In this document: piece after piece, positions 21,126-30,220 of the stretch
How the letters are laid out: each line of letters begins with the position of its first letter
Position numbering within the stretch: position 1 is the first letter of the stretch
Source: Paulinella micropora
Lineage: Eukaryota; Cercozoa; Imbricatea; Euglyphida; Paulinellidae
DNA: 64,000 nt
Direction: 5' to 3'
Assembly (NCBI GenBank): GCA_019918135.1
Contig: WBZZ01004744.1
Coordinates: 1-64,000, forward strand
Program-made: the position numbers and the translations under genes
The notes under the pieces: model-generated
What the model saw: the letters and a program-made list of their open reading frames with translations, nothing else
What the model was told of the DNA's origin: nothing
Databases searched by the model: none

Positions 21126-21215
21126 TTAAACGACGATTTACGTGTTTTTAACGCGGGGTGGGGAGATTTCTATTTTTGACTTAGAAAAAAATAGACTTGT
21201 CTTATATACACTACG

Positions 21216-22586
21216 ATGTGGAGCGAAGACGACAAGAAGTTTGTTAGGCAGTTAAGAGTTGCTACTACTGAAAGTAAAATTTATGAGGTCGTGTCCAACT
21301 TCTACGATAGCGAATTAAAACCAAGTATAGCCTTTCATAATGTTATATCTTTATTTAGCACAACTACGAGTGATGAAGAGGTGCTTGAGGCACTAAAGGT
21401 AATATATCCAAAATATGCTATCGTGTATCCAAATTTGAATAGTAGAAGGCAAAGACTTTCTGAGGTGAGAAAAAAAGCGATAGAGCCTTACCAAAGCGAA
21501 AAAGTATATGAAATGAGCAAACTGGATAAGTATTTTAATCTTAATGAAGACGAGCGGATTGATATCGTTGAGGGATATAAGAAAGACGTCAAAGCCAAAA
21601 ATGAACAAAAAATACAGATTGATGTCCGCGACGTAATGGCCAAAATGAATGATATGATATTAAGTAATGACCCTTATCTTAAACTGCTTGCTTTGATGAT
21701 AGCAATTGGAGCAAGGCCTGTGGAAATATTTGATAAAAACACATATGAATTAATACCAGATAAACCGAGTTGGTTGCTAGTGAATAACCTAGCAAAAAAG
21801 AGAGAAGGACAAAAAAAGAATTGGACTGAGAGGCCTGTTGTCCTTTTTACTCCCCAGTTTGTAATAGAACAAGTAAATTCAATACGAAACCATTTCAAAA
21901 AGAAAAAAGCAGTCATTATCAACAGCGAAGGTGTGCTTGATAAGCAAAAGAACAATGAACTAAATAAAAGGATTATTAAAATCTTTCCTTGGCTATCGGA
22001 CTACACGCAGAAAAGCAGTATGTTGCGAAAACTATATGCTAGTTTGTCGTATAGTAATTTCGCCAATCCAAAATTAGAGAATTTTAACACGTGGGTTTCA
22101 AATGTGTTGGGGCACGGCGATATGCTCACCAGTTTTAGTTATAGTTGGGTTAATGTGGCCGACCCTGAAGAAATTAAGGCAGAAGGGATTAAAACAGAAT
22201 TAGAGGAGTTGAGACGCAAAATAGATTTATATTTGAATTTAAATAACACTAATGAAATTGAAAGCAATCTAGATAACGGAGACGAAAAATGTAGTTATAC
22301 ACCATTAGGTAAAAGCGCTAGTAGAGAGGATAAGTATAAATTGCTTGAGCAGATATGGGGTGATTACGAGGGGCAAATAACAAATACTAAACTACGACAA
22401 TTAAGCGGGATTGGAGCCGTTATTGTCAATACGTTTATTAAAGAGAAGAGGGGCGAAGCGACGAAGAGCGACAGTGAAGAGAGTAAAGCGACGAAGAGCG
22501 AAGCAAAAAAAGAAGAGGAAACAAAAGCACCATTAAGAAGAAGTGCTAGAATTAAAAAAAGGCTAATACTTAACCACAATCAATGA
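21216..22586 (+). CDS. Tyrosine recombinase resembling telomere resolvases (protelomerases)
   Basis: This 456-residue protein has the catalytic layout of a tyrosine recombinase: Arg167 in IAIGARPVEIF, a beta-hairpin Lys near 194, Arg271 in SSMLRKLYASLSY, His300 in VLGHGDML and the probable nucleophile Tyr309 in TSFSYSWV. The second box lacks the usual first His of HxxR (Ser here) and reads LRKLYA...SYSNF...W...VLGH...TSFSY, which to my eye is closer to protelomerases than to phage integrases. An amino-terminal helical domain (1-140) and a carboxy-terminal helical plus Arg/Lys tail (LRRSARIKKR) flank the core. It starts next to the iteron cluster of the left terminal repeat. In the protelomerase family the enzyme cuts a palindromic site and rejoins strands as closed hairpins; here long palindromes bound the element. 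The resolvase call is tentative; tyrosine recombinase is firm. Confidence 0.8.
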   Translation: MWSEDDKKFVRQLRVATTESKIYEVVSNFYDSELKPSIAFHNVISLFSTTTSDEEVLEALKVIYPKYAIVYPNLNSRRQRLSEVRKKAIEPYQSEKVYEMSKLDKYFNLNEDERIDIVEGYKKDVKAKNEQKIQIDVRDVMAKMNDMILSNDPYLKLLALMIAIGARPVEIFDKNTYELIPDKPSWLLVNNLAKKREGQKKNWTERPVVLFTPQFVIEQVNSIRNHFKKKKAVIINSEGVLDKQKNNELNKRIIKIFPWLSDYTQKSSMLRKLYASLSYSNFANPKLENFNTWVSNVLGHGDMLTSFSYSWVNVADPEEIKAEGIKTELEELRRKIDLYLNLNNTNEIESNLDNGDEKCSYTPLGKSASREDKYKLLEQIWGDYEGQITNTKLRQLSGIGAVIVNTFIKEKRGEATKSDSEESKATKSEAKKEEETKAPLRRSARIKKRLILNHNQ

Positions 22587-22838
22587 AGGCTCACGATATT
22601 TTGCTCTAATATTAGACTCTCTTCTATAGCAATTAATGGAACAAATCGTGAAAAATTCAACACCATCTTCATTATCAATATCAACTGCTATGATAGGAGG
22701 ATGAGATTGGAATGTGCGAGACAAACCGCATATATTACAAAATTCTTTTTTATAATCAATCTTGGATGTCTCTGAATAAACAAATGTCCTTATATGTCCA
22801 ACTATATCACTCGGCAATTCACGTATTATTATCGGCAT
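22563..22838 (-). CDS. Small zinc-ribbon-like protein
   Basis: It has 91 residues. The amino end (ELPSDIVGHIRTFVYSE) resembles a short F-box-like helix pair, followed by CNICG and a later C...C pair that could bind zinc. It is convergent with and overlaps the end of the resolvase gene. A homologue with the same start is at 46,512-46,767 in copy 3. It could be an adaptor to host ubiquitin ligases if the F-box reading is right; this is weak inference. Confidence 0.55.
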   Translation of the reverse strand: MPIIIRELPSDIVGHIRTFVYSETSKIDYKKEFCNICGLSRTFQSHPPIIAVDIDNEDGVEFFTICSINCYRRESNIRAKYREPSLIVVKY

Positions 22839-22887
22839 GATTTTATATAATATAAGTTGATTTAAATTAAATCAACTTGAATATAAA
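22839..22887. promoter_or_regulatory. Divergent promoter with hairpin
   Basis: A 49-base gap between two divergent genes contains TTTTATATAATATAAG and a perfect 25-bp inverted repeat at 22,854-22,878 (core TTTAAATTAAA). The element uses similar TATATAA-type stretches before most genes. Confidence 0.5.
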
Positions 22888-24237
22888 ATGAATTTGTTTG
22901 GTCAAAGCACGAATACGACATCATCATCGACTACATCGTCATCTTCTTCTTCATTATCAACGGATGCTATAAGAGACGCATTACCAACAACGGCCTTCGG
23001 AGAATTGCGAACGGCCACTTTATCGCCAGTATTACAAAATGTATTCACTTATGGTATTAATACGCGTTTCTTTGACAAAACAGAAACAAACGGAGGGGTG
23101 GTATCATCTGCTAATTCAATGGCGGTTTTAACGACATCGGCCTCAGGTAATTCAACCGCGCAGATTACGACAATTGAAAGAGCCAAATACAGGAGTGGTA
23201 TGGGTTTGGTTGCTAGATTCTCCGCATTGTTTCCATCATCTACCACCGCGACTACCTTTAATTACGATATCGGCATAGGCACACCAGCAGACAATTTATG
23301 TTTTAGACAATCAAACTCGGGAATGTCTGTTGTAAGAACGGCGGGAAGTGTTGAAAATGTGGTTAGTCAGTATGCGTGGAATGTTGATAAATGTGATAAT
23401 ACGGGAAACTTCCCCACGATTGATTTTACCAAATTGAATGTGTTTGAAATAGTCGTCCAATATCTGGGTAGCGGTCAAATTACATTTAAAATTGAAAACC
23501 CGCGCACTGGACGAATGGAGATAATTCATGCGATTAAATACGCGAGCACTGCCACCACTCCATCATTGGATCAGGCGGCGTTTGCTCTATACGCGAAGGC
23601 GTATTCATCAAGCCTTCAATCCGTTGTCATGAAAACGGCGAGTATGTTTTTGGCAGTTGAAGGGAATATTGACCGCACTATTGCTATAACCAATTCGTAT
23701 GACAATGTCAAAACTATAGGAACGACGGAGACTTCTATATTTACCCTCCGCAACCGAGCCACATTTAATAGTAAGACGAATTACAATGTTATTTATTTTG
23801 AAAATTTGTGTGTGCGCAATACAAGTGATAAAATATGTATAGCAAAGATAACATTAAATGCGACACTTGGAGGCACTCCGTCATATTCCAATTATGATAC
23901 CAACACATCAATAGTGGAAGTAGATACAGCAGGAACTACCCGCACTGGCGGAAACATAGTATTAACATATATATTATCTGTAGGTGCTTCTATTTACATT
24001 GATTTGTCTCGCTATAACCTAAAAATTGGAACGGGTAAGACATTGACTGTGTCAGCATCTCTAGTGGCAGGAACAGGTGCGAGCATTTACGCTTCATTGA
24101 ATGGATTGAAGACCAGATTTAAACAAAAAAAGAAGGTTTTTAATTATTATATCATAGAATATTGTATTTGCGCGTCAAATTTGTTTTCTATCTCTATGCA
24201 TTTTTTTTATGTATTCAAAATCTTTGTTTTTGATTAA
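22888..24237 (+). CDS. Virion-associated beta-rich protein (449 residues)
   Basis: After a Ser/Thr-rich leader (MNLFGQSTNTTSSS) follows a conserved segment ELRTATLSPVLQNVFTYGIN and several short beta-strand patterns (YRSGMGLVARFSALF; FEIVVQYLGSGQITFKIEN). The arrangement of strands with Gly-rich turns suggests one or two jelly-roll-like domains. Proteins with this pattern occur next to capsid genes in Polinton-like viruses and some phages; a host-binding or vertex role is plausible but not shown. The last 35-40 residues are hydrophobic and unlike the rest. The start MN(L/I)FG(Q/R)S is shared with the protein at 36,667-37,296, so the two may use a common incorporation signal. A copy-3 homologue is at 46,792-47,870. 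Confidence 0.65.
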   Translation: MNLFGQSTNTTSSSTTSSSSSSLSTDAIRDALPTTAFGELRTATLSPVLQNVFTYGINTRFFDKTETNGGVVSSANSMAVLTTSASGNSTAQITTIERAKYRSGMGLVARFSALFPSSTTATTFNYDIGIGTPADNLCFRQSNSGMSVVRTAGSVENVVSQYAWNVDKCDNTGNFPTIDFTKLNVFEIVVQYLGSGQITFKIENPRTGRMEIIHAIKYASTATTPSLDQAAFALYAKAYSSSLQSVVMKTASMFLAVEGNIDRTIAITNSYDNVKTIGTTETSIFTLRNRATFNSKTNYNVIYFENLCVRNTSDKICIAKITLNATLGGTPSYSNYDTNTSIVEVDTAGTTRTGGNIVLTYILSVGASIYIDLSRYNLKIGTGKTLTVSASLVAGTGASIYASLNGLKTRFKQKKKVFNYYIIEYCICASNLFSISMHFFYVFKIFVFD

Positions 24238-24421
24238 CTTTTCTGTTATACGTGCGTGATTTCTCTTCAAATATATGTAAATGGTCAATATTCACCGCAG
24301 GGATTTGCTCTTTATGTTGTTGTCGTCGGCATGAGTTGATGTTTTTGATTAGAGTAAATAATACGTCTAAATTTTGTATGTAGGTCATTATATCTATACA
24401 TTCTTTTTTTTGCTTAAGCAT
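24215..24421 (-). CDS. Small protein overlapping the penton gene end
   Basis: It has 68 residues, and its ATG overlaps the stop region of the upstream penton-like gene by a few bases, as in translationally coupled pairs. It is rich in Lys, Gln and Asn, with no recognised domain. It overlaps the 3' end of the + strand gene by 23 bases. It may be spurious. Confidence 0.35.
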   Translation of the reverse strand: MLKQKKECIDIMTYIQNLDVLFTLIKNINSCRRQQHKEQIPAVNIDHLHIFEEKSRTYNRKVNQKQRF

Positions 24422-25240
24422 GATACGCCTTTAAGAGAATTGAAACTTCAAAATTGACAGGAACCTCCAAAACTTCACCGCCCGCATTTCTAATTACAAT
24501 ATCAATAGACCTTAAACTTTTTGTTGTATTAAATGGCACATAATCGGCAACATCATTAGAACTCTCAAAGTAGCACTGGACTCCATAGGGCTTGTCTAAA
24601 TTACATTTACCAACGACAGAGAAATTACCATTTGCTTCAACTAAACCAGACTGATTTAAAGCACGGCTATGGACATAAACTGCCGTTTCACCGATTAGAT
24701 TGACTATAGACTGCATGGTGCTACTCGCCGCCGCCGAGATATCGGCAGTTAATCCTATCTTATCTCTAATCGTGCTATTATCATAATCAAAAGCATACGT
24801 ATCACCAGTGAAAGCGAAATTCAATTTATTAACGGAGTTCAAAGTTATAACTACGGAGTCTGGGGTAATTGCTGAATTAATCGCAGTTTGAAGGGCGGTA
24901 ATAAATGTATCAATGGTGTATTGATTTTCTGTTATGATTGCCGTTTTTGTAGCCGATCCAGTTGTTTTAATCAATGTGAGAGTGTTGGCATAACTCGGTA
25001 TGTTTGGGAAAACGTTTGGAATAGAGATACTTTTAACGACATAAGCACTGATTATATCAATATTACGACCAGTTGCTGGTAAATCAACGACGAAACGGCC
25101 ATTGTGAGTAGAAGCGGATTTGGATTCTGTTTTATCACTTGAGGAGACGCGAAGGAGGAAATTTTTGCGGGTGCGCTTTTCGTCTTCAAGATTGGAGATA
25201 GTAAAAGATATTGCTATATTATAAATTATATATTATTCTA
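24414..25240 (-). CDS. Penton-like minor capsid protein
   Basis: The frame encodes SISIPNVFPNIPSYANTLTL, a 'YTIDTFITALQTAIN' segment, and the carboxy motif SLRSIDIVIRNAGGEVLEV, a pattern I associate with the penton (single jelly-roll) proteins of Polinton-like viruses and virophages. It lies immediately downstream of the major capsid gene on the same strand, the usual order. The 5' boundary is uncertain: the frame is open up to about 25,240 and the sequence there is conserved in copy 3, but I see no clear ATG. A homologous fragment is at about 47,868-48,340 in copy 3. Confidence 0.68.
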
Positions 25241-25253
25241 ATTTTTAATTTTT

Positions 25254-26666
25254 TTATTGTTTTACGACGGCACGAGACGGGTAAATAGACGCGACTTTAA
25301 CATATTTCAACCAAGCAGTGATTGCGTAATTAGTAACATCTGTGCCCGCATACTGAAGATTGACTTCCGCAGTTCGTGAGTTATTAACTGCTAGACCAGA
25401 TGCCCCAATGTGTGGCGATTGGTTGAGTGTCTGGATAATGGTAGCAAATCCTGAGTTAGATGTAAGTCCCGTCTTATCTGAAGTAGAATAATACTTGCGA
25501 AAGTTTTCAAGAGAAACAGACGAAGACATATAAGCATCGCGAATACCCATAGTCGCTTGGAGATTGTTAATATACAATTCGGCACATCCTCGTTGAACGG
25601 CTGCAAGAGTATTAGTTCCTCCACCAAGTTCCATCTTTTGTTGCGGAGCATACCAATCACCAATACGGCACTGATACTGCTTATAATTCATTTGAGCAGT
25701 TCCAAGGTTATCAATACTAGCATTGTCAGCGAGCACGTTTTGCGTGACGATATACAAGCACTGAGCACGAGCAACTGCCTTATTTACTTGAAGATTAAAC
25801 TCTTTGGAAGCACCGGGGTTCGCCTTTTGATTGTAATATGTTTCATAAGTGTATGGGAGACCATCCTTGCTTCCCATCTGTTCCATAATATTTCTCTGGA
25901 CAGCGGGAGCAAGAGAGAATGTCTCCAGCATTACAACTGGATTTGACACGGTGAAAGTCAAAGCGGAACCATCAAACCCAGTAGAAACCTTACCATCAGT
26001 GCTTCCAATAATGTTAAATGCTTCCTGAGGTGGCGCAAAGGTCAAGCGAAGCCTCATACCACTAATTAGAGAGGGAGGAATAAGAGTTTCTTCATTAAAC
26101 ACTCCTGAGAAATAATGAAGAGGAATACAAACCTTCAAAAATTGACCAGTGCCCACGACCGTGGGAGTATTAATAGCAAAATCAACAACTGAATTGTCGG
26201 TAATATTAGCATTAACTTCCACAGTCTCTCGTTGTCCCGCCATCTGTGCCTGTCGGCGATAATCAAAAGGATAATGCCACGGGAGAGTATTTCGCACCAG
26301 TTTATTCAAATCTTCAATTCGTTCAAGTTCGCTACCATCCTTACTTTCCAACAAAAATCTTTCAAAAATAGCAGTCGCGGGAGTGTTTTGAAAACCAATA
26401 CCGCAGTTGTTCCCTGCGGTAGTAACCAACCCGTCGGCCTTAATATCAAATGTTAAATAACAATTCTTTCCATAAACAAAATCAGTGCTGGCCTGTAGTG
26501 TAAAAATCATTTCAGTCCCCGACGAACTGGTATAAGTCTGCTGGTCAGCAAAGTTCTTCTTAAAGATACTTCCCTGTTCAGTGAGTGCTAGATTTGCTGG
26601 CAACTCATACCTGAGGTTGTTGAGGGTCATCAACTCCTCCGTGTTTTTACTATCCTTTCCTTCCAT
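25254..26666 (-). CDS. Major capsid protein, double jelly-roll type
   Basis: This 470-residue protein has hallmarks of double-jelly-roll capsid proteins of Polinton-like viruses: an early WHYPFDYRRQ segment, IPLHYFSGVFNEETLIPPSL followed by SGMRLRLTFAPP at the end of the first jelly roll (about residues 190-235), and repeated beta-strand patterns in the second. Length is at the short end of the family (about 450-650). It would form trimeric capsomers of an icosahedral shell. The first residues of a copy-1 homologue (1-83) and the last half in copy 3 (49,764-50,522) are nearly the same, so the protein is strongly conserved between lineages. It starts at the first ATG after an AT-rich stretch (26,690-26,740). 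Confidence 0.88.
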   Translation of the reverse strand: MEGKDSKNTEELMTLNNLRYELPANLALTEQGSIFKKNFADQQTYTSSSGTEMIFTLQASTDFVYGKNCYLTFDIKADGLVTTAGNNCGIGFQNTPATAIFERFLLESKDGSELERIEDLNKLVRNTLPWHYPFDYRRQAQMAGQRETVEVNANITDNSVVDFAINTPTVVGTGQFLKVCIPLHYFSGVFNEETLIPPSLISGMRLRLTFAPPQEAFNIIGSTDGKVSTGFDGSALTFTVSNPVVMLETFSLAPAVQRNIMEQMGSKDGLPYTYETYYNQKANPGASKEFNLQVNKAVARAQCLYIVTQNVLADNASIDNLGTAQMNYKQYQCRIGDWYAPQQKMELGGGTNTLAAVQRGCAELYINNLQATMGIRDAYMSSSVSLENFRKYYSTSDKTGLTSNSGFATIIQTLNQSPHIGASGLAVNNSRTAEVNLQYAGTDVTNYAITAWLKYVKVASIYPSRAVVKQ

Positions 26667-26738
26667 TTTTTTTAATGTGTGCTTGTGAGGTGGTGCTATT
26701 ATACTAATAAAAAAATAATAGAAATTAAAAATAATTAT

Positions 26739-27137
26739 TTATTCGCCTGAAACGGATTGTTTAATAATATCAACTGAATTTTGTATATTGTCAAGTCTTG
26801 CGTCTTGTGGTGAAGTCAATTGAAACTCTCTTGCCTCAGCATTTTGAACCGCTTTCTTCAAATAAGCCAAACTGCTAACAGCAGTGTCCAAATCAACCAC
26901 ATCGGCAGTTCCTTTCTTATCAGAAATGTCTGTTAATGTGTTTTGAATGGTACTCTTCTCATGTGAGACAAGGTCGCCAAATTCGGTTAATGGTTGATTA
27001 ACTAATGGAGCACCATGACTACTCCACAATTCAAATTGGTTTAGTTGAAATCCATCACTCGCGGGTCGGTTTCCTTCGTTAAGTTTGTTAATAAACTCGT
27101 TAGACAATCTATTGGAGGCATGTGTGTTTTTAATCAT
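26739..27137 (-). CDS. Conserved 132-residue protein next to the capsid gene
   Basis: No domain is recognised. The amino third is polar (RPASDGFQLNQFELWSSHGA), the rest is helical with DTAVSSLAYLKKAVQNAEAR. A full-length homologue in copy 1 (163-561) keeps the same length, showing selection on the frame. Its position between the capsid gene and the Pro-rich small protein suggests a virion or assembly role (inference). A hairpin (27,148-27,181, GTTGATTT...AAATCAAC) lies in its promoter region. Confidence 0.7.
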   Translation of the reverse strand: MIKNTHASNRLSNEFINKLNEGNRPASDGFQLNQFELWSSHGAPLVNQPLTEFGDLVSHEKSTIQNTLTDISDKKGTADVVDLDTAVSSLAYLKKAVQNAEAREFQLTSPQDARLDNIQNSVDIIKQSVSGE

Positions 27138-27193
27138 CGTATATATGTAAGTTGATTTTTTTCTAATTTAAATCAACTTTAAAATATATTTTA

Positions 27194-27568
27194 TCAATTA
27201 CCATTAATTATTTTTTTCATAATTTGTAAATTCTTGTGCGTAATTCTCTCCTCTTTTATTTTCATTAAATCAGTCATGGCTTGATTAATAGTGGTATTAT
27301 CTGATACTTGCGTTGGTTTCTTAGGTTTTTTTATTTTTTCTGGTGGCGGTGTCTCTTTAGAAGCATCTTCTATTGCTTCTATCTTACTTGCTGGTGTTGT
27401 AGTAGTTTGTTTTGGCACAGAAACAGGAGTTGGATTGACGGACTTCGGCAAAGAATGTTCAGCCTTAGGTGCTGGAGACATTTCAACTGGTTTCGCATTT
27501 GGTTCGGGAGATGTATTATTCGCCGATGCTATGTCTGGTGCTTTTCTTTTCAATGCTTCATTTGGCAT
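27194..27568 (-). CDS. Pro/Thr-rich disordered protein with basic tail
   Basis: It has 124 residues. The amino 80 residues are low complexity (PTPVSVPKQTTTTPASKIEA), the carboxy end is a short Lys-rich helix (MKIKEERITHKNLQIMKKII). It overlaps the next upstream gene by about 19 bases in another frame. It is likely a small virion or DNA-associated protein; unknown. Confidence 0.5.
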   Translation of the reverse strand: MPNEALKRKAPDIASANNTSPEPNAKPVEMSPAPKAEHSLPKSVNPTPVSVPKQTTTTPASKIEAIEDASKETPPPEKIKKPKKPTQVSDNTTINQAMTDLMKIKEERITHKNLQIMKKIINGN

Positions 27569-27801
27569 TTGGTCAGGTTGTCCGCTGGCAATAGGTTCGT
27601 TAAGTGTTTTCTTCCCCTAGGTGCTTTTGGACGGATTAGACTTTTAATCTTACCACTCTTAATACCCTCTTCTATTTTTTTGATTGCCACATGTTCGGGT
27701 GTTCCCTTACGAATTGTTGTGAGTTTGCCTTGTCCATTTTCTTTATACCAAATTGACATTGCTTGATGATAAGGGGTCGCATATAGTTTCTGTGCTGACA
27801 T
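27550..27801 (-). CDS. Small basic protein with YxxAxxxW(Y/H)KENGQGK motif
   Basis: It has 83 residues. The first 60 residues follow a pattern frequent in small proteins of large DNA viruses and Polinton-like viruses (aromatic - Ala - Ile-Trp - Gly-Lys ... RKGTPEHVAIKKI). Two homologues flank the ATPase remnants of copy 1. Function unknown; the ATPase gene lies just upstream on the same strand. Confidence 0.5.
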   Translation of the reverse strand: MSAQKLYATPYHQAMSIWYKENGQGKLTTIRKGTPEHVAIKKIEEGIKSGKIKSLIRPKAPRGRKHLTNLLPADNLTKCQMKH

Positions 27802-27878
27802 ATCTATTATATATGATAGATATTATTATATTATTATGAAACAAAAAAACTTTTTAGTTGAATTAGTTTATAAATTAG

Positions 27879-27902
27879 TTTGTGATTGAATTCAATCACA
27901 AA
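27879..27902. terminator. 24-bp perfect palindrome at the ATPase gene end
   Basis: The palindrome (centre GAATTC) overlaps the stop codon of the ATPase gene and precedes the next gene by about 80 bases. It resembles the 3'-end hairpins that mark polyadenylation sites in mimiviruses (analogy), so it may define the transcript end. Confidence 0.4.
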
Positions 27903-28798
27903 TTGGTCATATCTCTGTCCTTGTTTAGTCGTAATATTGTGGAGAAATTCTTTCTAAATTGGGCTGTTCTATCGCTGACGGTGTTATTGATTGCCAGAAA
28001 TGAATAAGGTTCTGCCGTAGCATACTTAACCATATTGTAAAATTCTTTTTTGGTGAGAAAAGGGCTTTCATATTCATCTGCCAGTCTGTCAAGTTCGCTC
28101 CGCCTCACTCCGTTAAAAATAATCATCCAATGGCAATTAATTCTTATTCTTCGTGGAAGTTGTGTATAACTCTGCGTTGCTACCCAGACTGACACTTTAG
28201 CATGTGTTGAAGCGAAAAACAACTCTGTAAGCACTTCTGATTTGAGAAATGTTTTACTCTGCGCAATGTCATCCAATAACAATAATATCTTTGGTGCTTT
28301 CTTAAAACCTTTAGTTTTAATCAGTTCTTTTTGTTTAGTTAATATGTCTCTCATTAACTCAGGCTTATCCTCTTTGATTATGTCTTCTTTTTTTAACTTG
28401 AGAGTGTCTTCTAAAATCGGGCATGGACTTAAGCAAAATACGACTATTCTATCATAAAAACCTTTCAACATGTTCTTTTTGGCGAGTAGATTACAAATCA
28501 TAACTGATTTACCTCCGCCAGTGCTGGCGCATATAACCATAGTCCCCATTGCTGGCAATATTCCTTCTTTTTGAATAGGGAGCAATTCAACGCTATCTCT
28601 TTGTGTTTTAATTGGTTGTATTTCCAAGTCATTGTGAAATTTGGGCGGTTTTTTGCTATCTAACTCTGTTATTACTGGCCTGTCAATAGTAAATTCCTCG
28701 TGTGCTTTTTCTATATTGGTTTTCTCCAAACTCTGCTTCAAAAGTGTTTTTCGTGGCAACTTGTTGGCTATTAATCCTTTATGTATAGACCTCGGCAT
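27896..28798 (-). CDS. FtsK/A32-type genome-packaging ATPase
   Basis: It has 300 residues. The P-loop STGGGKS is at 92-98 after a beta strand (GTMVICA), Walker B is ILLLLDD at 171-177, and the downstream sensor/arginine region is VWVATQSYTQLPRRIR near 208-223. This is the arrangement of packaging ATPases of the HerA/FtsK superfamily in PRD1-like and nucleocytoplasmic viruses. The enzyme pumps DNA into preformed capsids using ATP. The amino 80 residues are specific to this lineage. Copy 1 carries two degraded homologues in tandem. It starts at MPRSIHKG, 12 bases from the end of the preceding gene, so the two are likely co-transcribed. Confidence 0.9.
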   Translation of the reverse strand: MPRSIHKGLIANKLPRKTLLKQSLEKTNIEKAHEEFTIDRPVITELDSKKPPKFHNDLEIQPIKTQRDSVELLPIQKEGILPAMGTMVICASTGGGKSVMICNLLAKKNMLKGFYDRIVVFCLSPCPILEDTLKLKKEDIIKEDKPELMRDILTKQKELIKTKGFKKAPKILLLLDDIAQSKTFLKSEVLTELFFASTHAKVSVWVATQSYTQLPRRIRINCHWMIIFNGVRRSELDRLADEYESPFLTKKEFYNMVKYATAEPYSFLAINNTVSDRTAQFRKNFSTILRLNKDRDMTNL

Positions 28799-28809
28799 CT
28801 TATACTATA

Positions 28810-30213
28810 CTATGGGTTTTGAAAATAGTTTGGATTATATCTATAATTATCATATTCGGCACCAAATGGTTGGGGTGGTGAAGCATAATTATAGAAATAA
28901 GGAGTGTAAGGACTACCAAAAGCGTAATTACTTGGAGGATTGACGAGCGGTTTAAAATCTTTTCTTTCTGGGCGGGTTTGAACCTGTCGCGGGATTTCCG
29001 CTGAGAAGTTTCGTGTTAGTTTGCGCTTCATTTTTGGAAACTCTCTTTTTTCTCTCATTCGTTGTTGAACGACTGCTCTATTGTATTTATTCAACATAAA
29101 GTGATTATTTGTGTTGCTATAAAGTGTGTTATCTAGCAATTCAAAGTCATTCTTCGTTGCTAGCACACGATCGCGTCTTTGTTCGTTGCCTTTAATAAGT
29201 GGATTAGTTTGCGAAGTGCCGATACCTCCATTCTGATCACTTGGTATAAGAAAACGGATAAGTGCCATTAAGTCTTCTCTTTCATCGGCGGGCGATTTTC
29301 CCATAATCTTATCAACCAATTGGTCAATACTTCTCATACTATCCACCATGGCTTGATTTGGTGTTGTTGCTGGGTCTGGGTCTTCTTTTATATCGGTCTG
29401 TGGCGGTTGAACAGGTTCTTCAACAAATCCGCCTGTTCTTGGCACTAGTGGCACTGGCAATGGTGCGGGTACGGGTGCGGGTGCTGGCGTTGCTTGCGGT
29501 GGGGCAGGTGCGGGTGTTGCTTGCGGTGGGGCAGGTGCGGGTGTTGCTTGCGGTGGTGCTGGCGTTGCTTGTGGTGGATTAGTTTTTTCAACTTGACTAT
29601 CCTTCAATTCTAAATCCTCCAATTGCTTCATTTGGTCTGGAGTTAATTTACCCCGCATTTCTTCGTAAATTCTCTTATCCAAAATATCATCCGCATCTGC
29701 TACTTCTGATATACTAGCACCTTGATTTAGTGCCTGTTTAATGGCCTCTTCCCATCCAACTTTTGGATCGTCATAATTAGAAAGTTTAATTTTCTTTCCA
29801 GTTTTCTCTTTCAACGATTTAACAAATCCCTTTAAGTGCCTCGTTTGGGCACCTTTATCATCAAGTATGAGCAAGTTATTGCCCAGTCCGATAGTATCTG
29901 CTACTACCATATTGTCTGAGTATGCGATCGGGACTTCAACACTAAGATTTATATCTTTTTCTATACTTGGTGGAATATCTTTTGTATTTATTTTTTCTAT
30001 AAAATTATTAATTGTAGTTTCATTTGCTTGTGCGATAAGAGAATATCCTTTCACACCATCGGCTTTTTCTTGTGATTTCACCATTTTATTAAAACCATCA
30101 ACGAGTTCCGCATATTGTTTGCTGAATGTAGCAGGATTTACCGCTATATTTACTTTAAATGTTGCATCCTTGTCAAAACTGCCCACATTTTTCATAATAC
30201 CAATCATAGACAT
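28810..30213 (-). CDS. Pro-rich virion protein with (ATPAPAPPQ) repeats
   Basis: It has 467 residues. The amino 200 residues are helical (KADGVKGYSLIAQANETTIN; KTGKKIKLSNYDDPKVGWEE), then comes a Pro/Ala/Thr repeat tract (ATPAPAPPQ units, near 29,455-29,580), then a helical segment and a Tyr/Asn/Pro-rich end (YASPPQPFGAEYDNYRYNP). A large protein with an extended Pro-rich linker beside the ATPase and the PLA2-like protein is probably a minor virion component. I do not recognise a family. It starts a few bases from the end of the upstream gene. Confidence 0.6.
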   Translation of the reverse strand: MSMIGIMKNVGSFDKDATFKVNIAVNPATFSKQYAELVDGFNKMVKSQEKADGVKGYSLIAQANETTINNFIEKINTKDIPPSIEKDINLSVEVPIAYSDNMVVADTIGLGNNLLILDDKGAQTRHLKGFVKSLKEKTGKKIKLSNYDDPKVGWEEAIKQALNQGASISEVADADDILDKRIYEEMRGKLTPDQMKQLEDLELKDSQVEKTNPPQATPAPPQATPAPAPPQATPAPAPPQATPAPAPVPAPLPVPLVPRTGGFVEEPVQPPQTDIKEDPDPATTPNQAMVDSMRSIDQLVDKIMGKSPADEREDLMALIRFLIPSDQNGGIGTSQTNPLIKGNEQRRDRVLATKNDFELLDNTLYSNTNNHFMLNKYNRAVVQQRMREKREFPKMKRKLTRNFSAEIPRQVQTRPERKDFKPLVNPPSNYAFGSPYTPYFYNYASPPQPFGAEYDNYRYNPNYFQNP

Positions 30214-30220
30214 TAATGTT

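Larger units (their letters stand above)
18834..21175 (+). repeat. Left terminal inverted repeat of copy 2 (2.34 kb)
   Basis: The whole stretch reappears in reverse complement at 41,352-43,694. From outside inward it holds a 407-bp palindrome, a 155-residue gene, a coiled-coil gene, a 20-bp palindrome, a Pol III-like hairpin and a cluster of GTCCGACC repeats. Identity breaks off just before the resolvase promoter, at the shared string GGGGAGATTTCTATTT. The two copies differ at only a few sites by eye, which indicates a recent origin or homogenisation. Confidence 0.93.
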
